A stretch of 64,000 nucleotides of DNA, taken from Thalassospira profundimaris (GTDB lineage Bacteria > Pseudomonadota > Alphaproteobacteria > Rhodospirillales > Thalassospiraceae). Shown in pieces: positions 16,622 to 23,975 of this stretch. The notes below the pieces were generated by a model, which worked only from the letters and a program-made list of their open reading frames with translations, did no database searches and was not told where the DNA came from. The DNA lies in the NCBI RefSeq assembly GCF_003326795.1, contig NZ_JPWI01000007.1, positions 164,969 through 228,968 on the forward strand, read 5' to 3'. How positions within the stretch are numbered: position 1 is the first letter of the stretch; each line of letters opens with the position of its first letter. The position numbers and the translations under genes are program-made.

Positions 16622-16836
16622 ACGGTTATGGCGGCGCGGAGGGTCTTGATGACGGATCGGACGACCCTGACGATGACGACGACGAAGATCAGGACGACGG
16701 TAAAAACAATCTGCCCTGGTATGGCAAGCTCGATCCGCGATTTATCGGCAACGGAACCGGCTTCAAGGAACATTTCGATTATGGCAGTTCCGGTTCCGGC
16801 GAAGAAGACGATGAAACGACAGAGGACGAACCATGA
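16519..16836 (+). CDS. Acidic frame, probable -1 frameshift extension of reb paralogue 4
   Basis: This open frame overlaps the end of paralogue 4 and continues to 16836, where its stop overlaps the next reb ATG by 4 bp (ATGA). The ATG at 16519 has no ribosome site, so independent translation is doubtful. Entering from paralogue 4 by a -1 shift at 16561-16567 would give a 171-residue fusion: a RebB domain, then a Gly/Asp-rich part with a run of acidic residues (GLDDGSDDPDDDDDEDQDD), then LPWYGKLDPRFIGNGTG and an acidic end. The alternative is a one-base difference in the T tract in this strain or assembly. The overlap with the next gene supports the extension being real. Confidence 0.6.
   Translation: MCQGHTFGSGQQAKFFYGSAGWHVQEEKGSLADLDGYGGAEGLDDGSDDPDDDDDEDQDDGKNNLPWYGKLDPRFIGNGTGFKEHFDYGSSGSGEEDDETTEDEP
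16558..16567 (+). other. Putative -1 frameshift slippery site (AAATTTTTTT)
   Basis: In the paralogue-4 frame the bases read AAT TTT TTT ACG; the heptamer T-TTT-TTT at 16561-16567 matches the X-XXY-YYZ slippery pattern and A-AAT-TTT just before it does too. A -1 shift continues with TAC GGC into the acidic frame. No clear stimulatory hairpin is obvious by eye. Confidence 0.5.
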
Positions 16837-17057
16837 GCAACATCGTCAATCCACAAATCACCGATGCCGTTACCCAGACCAACGTAAAGGTGCTTGGTGA
16901 AAGTCCGGCACAGGCGGTTTCCATCGCATTGCAATCACATTCCCATGCCACGGGACTTGCCATGGAAAATGCCACACTCACCCAGGGCAACATGCAACAG
17001 GTCGTCAATACCGCCACATCAAAGCTTGTCGCCCTGATTACGGCACAGGCGGGTTAG
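16833..17057 (+). CDS. RebB-family R-body protein (paralogue 5)
   Basis: A 74-residue compact RebB-family protein: PQITDAVTQTNVKVLGESPAQAVSIALQSHSHATGLAMENATLTQGNMQQVVNTATSK. It is nearly pure core domain and resembles paralogue 7 in ending with a QGNMQQ/QGGLQQ block. Its ATG overlaps the stop of the acidic frame (ATGA), so its translation is probably coupled to reads through that frame. It is the last gene of the 16011 operon. Confidence 0.88.
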   Translation: MSNIVNPQITDAVTQTNVKVLGESPAQAVSIALQSHSHATGLAMENATLTQGNMQQVVNTATSKLVALITAQAG

Positions 17058-17097
17058 GACACATTTTTCACGGGACGGTAAAAGGCCCGCGAAACAG

Positions 17098-17122
17098 ATC
17101 ACAAATCCCTGCAATACGCGTC
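17098..17122 (+). promoter_or_regulatory. Reb-type sigma promoter 6: ATCACA-N15-CGTC
   Basis: ATCACA at 17098-17103 and CGTC at 17119-17122, 15 bases apart, about 45 bp before the gene at 17165. First base differs from the GTCACA copies; the TCACA core and the spacing are identical. Confidence 0.68.
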
Positions 17123-17164
17123 TAAAGATGTGCGGTCATCCGGACCGCCTTTTCGGAGGATATC

Positions 17165-17488
17165 ATGGCTATTCCAACCCCGGTGAACGGTCAGATTACC
17201 GATGCTGTTACACAAAGCTCGGTCAGCATTCTTGGATCCGCGCCCGCCAATGCGATGGGCTCGATCTATCAAAGTGCCGCACATTCGACATCCATCCTGT
17301 TCCAGAACGCGGTTCAGGCCCAGCAACAGGCATCGATCTGCTCGCAGGCCGCTACCAATCAGGGCGTGATGCAGCTTTATTCGGTCAATACCATGGCCGG
17401 AGCACAGGCCACCGCCAAGCTTGGCCGGTCTGACAATGCCGATACGCTTTTGACACTTCTGGTAATTTTGGCAGCAACCCGCCGCTAG
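17165..17488 (+). CDS. RebB-family R-body protein (paralogue 6)
   Basis: A 107-residue RebB-family protein whose first 14 residues (MAIPTPVNGQITDA) are identical to paralogue 1; it continues SSVSILGSAPANAMGSIYQSAAHSTSILFQNAVQAQQQASICSQAATNQGVMQLYSVNTMAG. It belongs to the long type with paralogues 1 and 2 and is likely a main ribbon subunit. CGGAGG lies before the ATG and its promoter element is at 17098. It probably forms a transcript with the genes at 17548 and 17899, since no terminator is seen between them. Confidence 0.92.
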   Translation: MAIPTPVNGQITDAVTQSSVSILGSAPANAMGSIYQSAAHSTSILFQNAVQAQQQASICSQAATNQGVMQLYSVNTMAGAQATAKLGRSDNADTLLTLLVILAATRR

Positions 17489-17547
17489 GCATCTGACCTG
17501 CCCGGTCTTTCTGCGGCCAGGCAACGGTCCAAATATGAGGGCGTGAC

Positions 17548-17814
17548 ATGGCAGACAACACCCCTGTAAATGCACAAATCACGGACGCCGTGACCCAGAC
17601 CAACGTCAAGGTTCTGGGCGAGGCACCGGCACAGGCCATGGGCCTTGTCTATCAGACGATGGCCCATTCCATCAGTCTGTCGATGCAAAACGCCATGCAA
17701 ACCCAGGGCGGACTGCAACAGATTGGCAATGCCGTCACGTCAAGCGCATGCCGCATGATCCTTGACAGTACCGGCGGCGGCATGGGTGGCAAAGGCGGCG
17801 ATAGCACGTCCTGA
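17548..17814 (+). CDS. RebB-family R-body protein (paralogue 7)
   Basis: An 88-residue RebB-family protein: NAQITDAVTQTNVKVLGEAPAQAMGLVYQTMAHSISLSMQNAMQTQGGLQQIGNAVTSSAC, with a short Gly/Lys tail. It is intermediate between the long type and the compact paralogue 5. No TCACA-N15-CGTC element lies upstream, so it is probably read from the 17098 promoter. Confidence 0.9.
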   Translation: MADNTPVNAQITDAVTQTNVKVLGEAPAQAMGLVYQTMAHSISLSMQNAMQTQGGLQQIGNAVTSSACRMILDSTGGGMGGKGGDSTS

Positions 17815-17898
17815 GCACCGATAGTTCTGATGCCAAGGCACTAAACACGGCAACGGCGCGTTTATACGCCCCGCGCACATATACCCCGCAAGAGGTCC

Positions 17899-18453
17899 AT
17901 GATGGCAGATGATGACAACACCAATCCCGATGCATCCGGCAATGCCGATAACGCCGCCCCTTCGGAAAACGCCGAGGGCAGCGATCCTTCCGGCACCAAG
18001 GCGGCAGCAGGCGGTGCTGATGACAGCAAACCGTCCAGTGATGCAGACAGCGCAGGTGACAGCACCGGTGCGGCTGCCAACACATCAAGTCCGGCCAGCA
18101 CCCCGCCCCTTAGCACCGCATTGAACCCGCAAATCGTCCAGGCGGTTGGAACCACCAATCACGCTGTCCTTAACGGGGCCATTCCGGGCGCAAATGGTGT
18201 TGCCTATCAAAAGGTCGCGCAGGCAGCTGCCTATGCCGTGCAGGATTCAACCGATTATCTGCGCAACATCATGTCGATGGCATCAGCCACCACCGGTGTC
18301 GCCATGCAACAGATGCTGGTCAAAAAAGAAGTCGACCCCTATGCCAACATCATCAAGGCCGCGACCCAGGCCGTAACCGATGCGCAAAAGACATTCGCAA
18401 GTGTGGGTGAGTCGGCCAGCAGCGTCGTAAAGGATTTTGACAGTCTGGCGTGA
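17899..18453 (+). CDS. RebB-family protein with disordered acidic N-terminus (paralogue 8)
   Basis: A 184-residue protein. Residues 1-75 are a low-complexity Asp/Ala/Ser/Asn stretch. Residues about 76-140 carry a divergent RebB-type segment (LNPQIVQAVGTTNHAVLNGAIPGANGVAYQKVAQAAAYAVQDSTDY). The rest is helical, with VDPYANIIKAATQAVTDAQKTFASVGESASS. The design suggests a regulatory or capping subunit rather than a main ribbon protein. AAGAGG lies before the double ATG; ATG 17899 and ATG 17902 are both possible starts. It is the last gene before a strong terminator. Confidence 0.82.
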   Translation: MMADDDNTNPDASGNADNAAPSENAEGSDPSGTKAAAGGADDSKPSSDADSAGDSTGAAANTSSPASTPPLSTALNPQIVQAVGTTNHAVLNGAIPGANGVAYQKVAQAAAYAVQDSTDYLRNIMSMASATTGVAMQQMLVKKEVDPYANIIKAATQAVTDAQKTFASVGESASSVVKDFDSLA

Positions 18454-18480
18454 AGAGTAATCCGGATGTCACCGCAATCA

Positions 18481-18519
18481 AAAAGGCCGGTCCTTTTTTC
18501 AAGGAACCGGCCTTTTTGA
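18481..18519. terminator. Bidirectional terminator between reb locus and cyclase gene
   Basis: AAAAAGGCCGGT pairs with ACCGGCCTTTTT, and CCTT pairs with AAGG across a T-rich loop; A and T tracts on both sides allow use by the plus-strand reb operon and the minus-strand cyclase gene. Confidence 0.88.
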
Positions 18520-18539
18520 TTGTCGTTCTTCTGGCTTGA

Positions 18540-19844
18540 TTAACCGGCCCGCATCAGTTCGATCCGGTGGCAAGCCTCGGAGAAGTCAGGGGCGAACAGT
18601 TTGACGCTGACTCCGGTTCCCTGAAGCTCATAGGCGCCCATTTCCTGCGTCGGGCAGGAAATGAAGCTTGCGACCGTCTGGCTGACCAGAACGCGTTTGC
18701 CAAGTTGCTTGGTCAATTGTTCAATCCGGGCGGCTTCGTTTGCGGCCTGCCCGACCACGGTAAAGTCGACACGCTCGGACACTCCGACATTACCGTAAAT
18801 CACGTCGCCAACATGCATGCCAAGGCCATAGTCAAATGGCGGTTTGCCGGACTCTTCGCGCGTGGCATTCAGCGCATCAACATTAAGCTGCGCCTCGGCT
18901 GCGGCATAAAGAGCGGCAAGGCAGGCTTCTTCGAGATTGTTTTCGTCTTCGCCAATCGGGAAAATCGCAAGTGTCGCATCCCCGATATAGCGCAAAACCT
19001 GTCCACCATGCTTAAGCACAGCCCCCGCAGTGGCTGCAAAGAAATCATTCATTTCCCCAAGAAAGGCATCATCGCCAACATGGGTCGCAACCGATGTCGA
19101 ATTGCGCATGTCCGAGAACCAGATCACCGCACGGGTCTTGGTACTGTCACCAAGCTTGATCTGGCCGTTGCGCACACGGCTCCCGGCGTCCGAACCCAGA
19201 TAGGTTTCGAGAATGGTACTGGTTTCTTCATGATTGATACGCATCTTGCACGACACGGCAAAACGGCGCTGAATACCCGAAAGGATCGCCAGATCCTCGT
19301 CCGAGAAACCGCTGGGACGACGGGTCAGATAGGTCATGAAAATGCGGTTGCTATCAAGCGTGCTGTCACGGTCGGTAACAAACGGGGTCATCAACGCATA
19401 ATAGTCCGTCCCGCGGTTGCGGCGGAAACTTTCAAGAACCGGAAAATCGATCACCGCGCTTGGCCCGATCAGATGTCGGCGCATGAAGCTGACATCATTA
19501 TCGAGCATCCATTTCATCGGGCTTTCGGCCCAGTCCTGATCCTGATCACCAACCCCCATATGGGTTGAACGTTCGACCTGTCCGCTTTCCTTGTTCCAGA
19601 TATAGGAAACCCCTTCGTAAAGGGGATGAAGGGTCTTGAAGGCGACCATCACGCGGTCAATCGGGATGCCCGATGCGACAAGGCGGCTGACCATCCCTGA
19701 CAGAAGTTCGCTGATATCGGTATCATCAAGCGCACATTCCATCAGCCAGTCATTGACAGAACGCACAAAGCCGCGCGCTGCCTGGGCATTGTTGGTGCCC
19801 GGTAGCGAGGTCACGACTGCTGAGTCCTGGCCGTTATTGTTCAT
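18540..19844 (-). CDS. Class III adenylate/guanylate cyclase domain protein
   Basis: A 434-residue protein with a C-terminal class III nucleotide cyclase domain. The metal-binding aspartates lie in VIWFSDMRNSTSVA (near residue 240) and YIGDATLAIFP (near 288), and the transition-state motif is VVGQAANEAARIE (near 368). The N-terminal 220 residues are soluble and look like a sensory module that I cannot name, containing a WNKESGQVERSTHMGVG region similar to adenylate cyclases of Rhizobiales. It probably makes cAMP from ATP. No membrane span is seen. It is convergent with the reb locus and separated from it by a two-way terminator, so there is no operon link. Confidence 0.88.
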   Translation of the reverse strand: MNNNGQDSAVVTSLPGTNNAQAARGFVRSVNDWLMECALDDTDISELLSGMVSRLVASGIPIDRVMVAFKTLHPLYEGVSYIWNKESGQVERSTHMGVGDQDQDWAESPMKWMLDNDVSFMRRHLIGPSAVIDFPVLESFRRNRGTDYYALMTPFVTDRDSTLDSNRIFMTYLTRRPSGFSDEDLAILSGIQRRFAVSCKMRINHEETSTILETYLGSDAGSRVRNGQIKLGDSTKTRAVIWFSDMRNSTSVATHVGDDAFLGEMNDFFAATAGAVLKHGGQVLRYIGDATLAIFPIGEDENNLEEACLAALYAAAEAQLNVDALNATREESGKPPFDYGLGMHVGDVIYGNVGVSERVDFTVVGQAANEAARIEQLTKQLGKRVLVSQTVASFISCPTQEMGAYELQGTGVSVKLFAPDFSEACHRIELMRAG

Positions 19845-20040
19845 TGTTCGCTCCGTCCATTTTCGCGTTTATTTTTGCATTGCATAGATAGAACAGCAAT
19901 GCCAATTCGCAATTATTGATTTGGAAACAATCTATTTCCCGGCACACAAATGACCATTAGTCATTAAAAACGCAAGGGCAAGTTGTCAAAAATTCTTAAC
20001 CTTATGATTTTGCTGAAAACTCACCAAAACCGGACGTAAT

Positions 20041-21684
20041 CTACGCTTTGGTATCCAACCTTGCCGGTGGAAGGTATATCCGCGCCAAAAGCCCGCCTTT
20101 CGGGGACTCTTCAAGGTAAATCTCCCCGCCATGGGCACGAATGGCGGTGCGCGCGATGGCCATTCCAAGGCCGATACCCCCGGTGTCACGATTGCGTGAT
20201 TCTTCAAGCCGGAAGAACGGTTCAAACACCTGTTCGCGTTTATCAACCGGAATCCCCGGCCCGTCATCGGCAATTTCAATCCACAAGCCATCATCATCGG
20301 CGTCGCGCACATTCACCTCGACATGATCGCCAAACCGCAATGCATTGGATACCAGATTGCCAAAGGCCCGTTTGACCGAAAGCGGTCGACATGGATAAAT
20401 CCGCGCGGCACCGTCTCCGACAAAGGAAATCGGGCGACCGGTTTCCGCCAGATCCTCGACTGCGGATTCAACAAGGGCGGTGATGTTGATCTTGCGGGTA
20501 TCTTCATTTGCCGTTTCTTCGCGGGCAAAGGCCATTGCCGCTTCGACCATCTGTTCCATTTCGTCAAGCGTCTCGATGATCCGCGAACGGTTTTCGGGAT
20601 CGTCGACAAATTCAGCCCGCAGACGAAGCGACGTGATCGGCGTGCGCAGATCATGGGAAATGGCAGCCAGCATCCGCGTGCGGTCTTCGACAAACCGCTT
20701 AAGACGTGCCGTCATGCGGTTAAAGGCCTTGGCTGCACGTCGAATTTCAATCGGGCCGGTTTCGGGTACCGGTTCGGGATAATCCCCGCGCCCGACCCGG
20801 TCGGCGGCATTGGCCAAAAGCACCCATGATCGCGAGATGCGCCGCGTGATAAAGAATGTGATCACCGCAATCACCAGCGCGGACAAGGCAACGCGCAGCA
20901 CATTGTCAAAGACAAACCATGGCGGCGGCATCACACCGCCAATCATTGCTTCGAGCCAGACTTGTGGCTGGACATCGGTGCTGTTGCGGTTCGAGGGTGC
21001 CTCCGCCGGACCATTACCATCAAATGATCCATCGCCCGGAATACCGCCCGAACCATCACCAGATATCGGGATGATCGGAACAGCAATCTGCATCACGGGT
21101 GCGACATGGCAGTCAAAGCGCTCCATATAGCGGAATTCCCACGGTGCTGTGCGTTTATCATGGTCATCATCATGTTTATCGCGATCATCGTGGTCAGACG
21201 TACGCTTTGAGCGTTCCTCGCGGTATTGGTCCAGAAAGGCTTCCTTGGCGTGTCGCAGGGATTTGCGTTCGGCCCAACAGTCATCTTCTGTCAGGATTTC
21301 CACCCGCGCAGAAATCCCGGGAACACTTCCTGCCCCCGACGTCAGAGCTTCGTTCAGTTTGCCTGTAAGCTTGTCAGATATCTGCCCGTCCGAATGTGCG
21401 ACTTCGGTCTTGTCGACCAGTCGCAAACGGGTTTGCGGTGACTGGGCGACACGCAGGACATCGACCCAGTTATCCTGCGGTGTTGTCGTCAAAATACGTG
21501 AAATTGCCGCCACACGTGACAATGCATTTCCGCGCCGCTCGGAGGCCAGCGCATCACGGCGTTCATCGGCCAGCATCACGCCCAGCACAATATGGGTCAG
21601 GATAATTGCACCAAGCAGAAGACAGACAAGCTGCCCGGTAAGACTTTGAGGCCAAAGACGTTTGATCAGGCGGCGCTTGGTCAT
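20041..21684 (-). CDS. Sensor histidine kinase (EnvZ-like) with His/Asp-rich periplasmic segment
   Basis: A 547-residue inner-membrane kinase. First membrane span about residues 18-38; periplasmic domain about 40-275; second span about 270-292; then HAMP (RVGRGDYPEP), a HisKA box AAISHDLRTPITSLRL with the phospho-acceptor His near 347, and HATPase_c boxes NLVSNALRFG, DDGPGI and GIGLGMAI. The periplasmic domain is unusual: it contains SDHDDRDKHDDDHDKR, rich in potential metal ligands, and a Gly/Asp-rich GDGSGGIPGDGSFDGNG loop. Its ATG overlaps the regulator's stop, so the two are one operon. A metal or cation signal is a reasonable guess. Confidence 0.92.
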   Translation of the reverse strand: MTKRRLIKRLWPQSLTGQLVCLLLGAIILTHIVLGVMLADERRDALASERRGNALSRVAAISRILTTTPQDNWVDVLRVAQSPQTRLRLVDKTEVAHSDGQISDKLTGKLNEALTSGAGSVPGISARVEILTEDDCWAERKSLRHAKEAFLDQYREERSKRTSDHDDRDKHDDDHDKRTAPWEFRYMERFDCHVAPVMQIAVPIIPISGDGSGGIPGDGSFDGNGPAEAPSNRNSTDVQPQVWLEAMIGGVMPPPWFVFDNVLRVALSALVIAVITFFITRRISRSWVLLANAADRVGRGDYPEPVPETGPIEIRRAAKAFNRMTARLKRFVEDRTRMLAAISHDLRTPITSLRLRAEFVDDPENRSRIIETLDEMEQMVEAAMAFAREETANEDTRKINITALVESAVEDLAETGRPISFVGDGAARIYPCRPLSVKRAFGNLVSNALRFGDHVEVNVRDADDDGLWIEIADDGPGIPVDKREQVFEPFFRLEESRNRDTGGIGLGMAIARTAIRAHGGEIYLEESPKGGLLARIYLPPARLDTKA

Positions 21685-22406
21685 TTCTCGACCACCTCGC
21701 AGGTGAACATATATCCCCCGCCCCAGACAGTTTTGATCAGGGTCGGGTTTTTGACATCGGTTTCGATCTTTTTACGCAGACGGCTGACCTGGTTATCAAT
21801 GCTGCGATCAAAGGGAACGGCTTCGCGTCCACGGGTAAGATCCAGCAACTGGTCACGGTTAAGCACCATGTTGGGATGTTCGACAAAGGCGCAAAGCAAC
21901 CCGTATTCCCCGGCACTCAGCGGCAGGACCACATCATTGGCATCGCGCAATTCATGGCGCGTGCGATCAAGTATCCATCGATCAAAATGGACTTCCCCAC
22001 CGGGAAGCGGTCCCTTGCGCCCGACCGGAAGACTTTGCGCCCGGCGTAGCACCGCCTTGATCCGCGCCAGTAGTTCGCGTGGATTAAACGGCTTTGCCAG
22101 ATAATCGTCCGCCCCCATTTCCAGACCGATGATGCGATCCGTCTCCTCGCCAAGGGCGGTCAGCATGACAACCGGCACATCATAGTTCTCGCGCAGCCAG
22201 CGACACAAACTTAGCCCGTCTTCACCAGGCATCATCAGGTCAAGCACAATCAGATCAGGCGAGACGTCATCAGCCATCATCTTGCGCAATTCGCGACCAT
22301 CAGACGCCAGTGACACACGATATTCATGCTGACGCAGATAACGCCCCAGAAGATCGCGAATATCACGGTGGTCATCGACAACAAGAATATGGGGCTGGTC
22401 GCTCAT
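21681..22406 (-). CDS. OmpR-family response regulator
   Basis: A 241-residue regulator. The receiver domain has the acidic pair VVDDHRD, the phospho-acceptor in LIVLDLMMPGEDG (Asp near 56), MLTALGE and KPFNPREL. The C-terminal winged helix ends in RSIDNQVSRLRKKIE and IKTVWGGGYMF. I placed the start at ATG 22406, which has AGGA six bases upstream; the frame is open for 40 codons before it without family similarity. It is co-transcribed with the kinase (ATGA overlap) and divergent from the His-rich periplasmic protein at 22614, a likely target. Confidence 0.92.
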   Translation of the reverse strand: MSDQPHILVVDDHRDIRDLLGRYLRQHEYRVSLASDGRELRKMMADDVSPDLIVLDLMMPGEDGLSLCRWLRENYDVPVVMLTALGEETDRIIGLEMGADDYLAKPFNPRELLARIKAVLRRAQSLPVGRKGPLPGGEVHFDRWILDRTRHELRDANDVVLPLSAGEYGLLCAFVEHPNMVLNRDQLLDLTRGREAVPFDRSIDNQVSRLRKKIETDVKNPTLIKTVWGGGYMFTCEVVEK

Positions 22407-22474
22407 TTGCGGTCCTGTCATTGGAACGGTCTGCTCAGTGTAACTTAGCGCGTTGGCATTTGGGGCAAAAACGG

Positions 22475-22491
22475 CAATTTGTATCAAATTG
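22475..22491. promoter_or_regulatory. Palindrome in the divergent regulator/periplasmic-protein promoter region
   Basis: CAATTTG-TAT-CAAATTG is a perfect 7-3-7 palindrome between the response-regulator start (22406) and the periplasmic-protein start (22614). It could be an operator. OmpR-type regulators usually prefer direct repeats, so the binder is uncertain. Confidence 0.4.
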
Positions 22492-22613
22492 TCGCATTTC
22501 GGACTTTTGGCAAATCTTGCGACCAATTTGCCGGTTCTTCGGGATCATTTCGCGACAATCATCGGCGATAACAGACCTCAACAAGCGATCCCCCCAACCG
22601 TAAGAGGTTTACG

Positions 22614-23294
22614 ATGAAGCCCACCAATAAAATCAAGATTGCAGCTGCCCTGTTTGCATCAACCCTGATTGCGACCCCGATTGCAGTAGCCTATGCATCA
22701 CCTGGCGATCGTGGCGCACCAAGTGAATGGGCGATGTTTGGCGGCGACCATCATCGTGGTGACAAATCCGGCGGTGAATGTGCTGAGCGTGGCAAGCGTG
22801 GCGAACATGGCAAAGGCGGCATGTTTGGCAGCCAAGCCCGCGAACGTGCAACCCCGCTGACCCCGGCCGAGGCCCGCATTCTGGTCGATGCCATGCTTCT
22901 GAAATCCAGCTCGGCTGATCTCAAGACCGGAGATGCCCTTACGGCAGAAGAACCGGGCAAGATCGACGTCCTTCTGGTCAATGCCGAGGGCGACGTTATT
23001 GAAGTCATCTCATTTGATGCCAAATCCGGCCGCATGGACCGCGAGGAACGTCGTGACTTGCGAAAACTGATGCCACGCCCGGATAAGGCAGAACGCTACA
23101 GCCAAAAATTCACCGCCGATCAGATGAACCTTCTGGCCAATGCCATGGTCATCCGGTTTGGCAATGGTGAACTTAAACTCGACAAACTGGCAGAAACCCC
23201 GCGTGGCACCTATACCGCGACGGTTACCAATCAGGCGGGTGACATTGTCCGTGAAATGGAACTCAGCAGCGTGACCGGCCGCCCGATCAGCTAA
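22614..23294 (+). CDS. Periplasmic His-rich protein with two related domains
   Basis: A 226-residue protein with a Sec signal peptide (KIAAALFASTLIATPIAVA, cleavage after AYA near 30). The mature N-terminus is His/Gly/Lys-rich (GGDHHRGDKSGGECAERGKRGEHGKGGMF). Two repeats of about 65 residues follow: LTPAEARILVDAMLLKSS...VNAEGDVIEVISFDAKSGR, and FTADQMNLLANAMVIRFG...TNQAGDIVREMELSSVTGR. Each has a helix then a beta hairpin, reminiscent of PepSY-like modules, although I am not sure of the family. Its position opposite a two-component system whose sensor is also His/Asp-rich suggests a metal-related envelope stress function. Confidence 0.7.
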   Translation: MKPTNKIKIAAALFASTLIATPIAVAYASPGDRGAPSEWAMFGGDHHRGDKSGGECAERGKRGEHGKGGMFGSQARERATPLTPAEARILVDAMLLKSSSADLKTGDALTAEEPGKIDVLLVNAEGDVIEVISFDAKSGRMDREERRDLRKLMPRPDKAERYSQKFTADQMNLLANAMVIRFGNGELKLDKLAETPRGTYTATVTNQAGDIVREMELSSVTGRPIS

Positions 23295-23375
23295 GATCAG
23301 CCGAAACGAACCCCTGACACAATCCCCACCCCGGTCCGGGGGCTTCATTCCCAACCGATACCCCGGACACTCCCC

Positions 23376-23412
23376 AGTGCCTCCAAGGTTTCCCCCTTGG
23401 GGGCACTTCTTA
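23376..23412 (+). terminator. Rho-independent terminator after the periplasmic protein gene
   Basis: A 13-bp stem (23376-23388 with 23395-23407) with a single G-T wobble, six-base loop, then TCTTAT. The T run is short. Confidence 0.7.
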
Positions 23413-23505
23413 TGTGTCGTTGATTTTTCATGTTTTTTTGGTTTGACGACCACAATCCTGATCATCATTCTTGGCGATTAAAAACTGCGCCCCGAAAGAA
23501 AAACA

Positions 23506-23970
23506 ATGACGAACATGACCGCCCCAAACGACAGCCCAAGAACAGCCACCCTTGATGACATCCCCGCCCTGACACAACTTTGGCAGGATACCGGCCTTTA
23601 TCGTCCCTATAATCCGCCCGCGTGGGATATCGGCTTTGCGGTCAATGCGACCGATGCGACCCTTCTCGTCTGGGAAGATAACAGCGATAACATTATCGGG
23701 TCCGTGATGGCCGGTCACGATGGTCACCGCGGATGGGTCTATTATCTGGCGGTTGCTCCGACGCTTCAGAAATCCGGGCTTGGTCGCAGACTTATGGACA
23801 TTGCCGAAAGCTGGTTACGCGATCAGGGTGTCTGGCGCATGCAATTGATGGTGCGCTCGGAAAACAGCAAGACACAGGATTTCTATCGCCATCTTGGCTA
23901 TCGTGCGCTTGATGTCACCGTGATGCAGAAGGATATCGACACTCCCCCGCTTGAACGTCAAACCTCCTAG
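23506..23970 (+). CDS. GNAT-family N-acetyltransferase (YpeA-like)
   Basis: A 154-residue acetyltransferase. The acetyl-CoA motif is YYLAVAPTLQKSGLGRRLMDIAESWL (about 83-108), followed by the conserved tail QDFYRHLGYRALDV. The length and the layout, with DIPALTQLW near the start, resemble E. coli YpeA and RimI-like enzymes. The acceptor substrate is unknown. It converges with the Na/Pi cotransporter gene, 5 bp apart. Confidence 0.85.
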   Translation: MTNMTAPNDSPRTATLDDIPALTQLWQDTGLYRPYNPPAWDIGFAVNATDATLLVWEDNSDNIIGSVMAGHDGHRGWVYYLAVAPTLQKSGLGRRLMDIAESWLRDQGVWRMQLMVRSENSKTQDFYRHLGYRALDVTVMQKDIDTPPLERQTS

Positions 23971-23975
23971 GACGA

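Noticed and set aside
17815..17898. A seventh TCACA-N15-CGTC promoter before reb paralogue 8
   Set aside because: GGCACT and CGTT are present with 16 bases between them, but both boxes and the spacing deviate from the six good copies.
10712..18519. R-body region as a tRNA-Thr-borne island with flanking attachment repeats
   Set aside because: The locus does start soon after tRNA-Thr, but no copy of the tRNA 3' end, no integrase and no composition shift could be seen.
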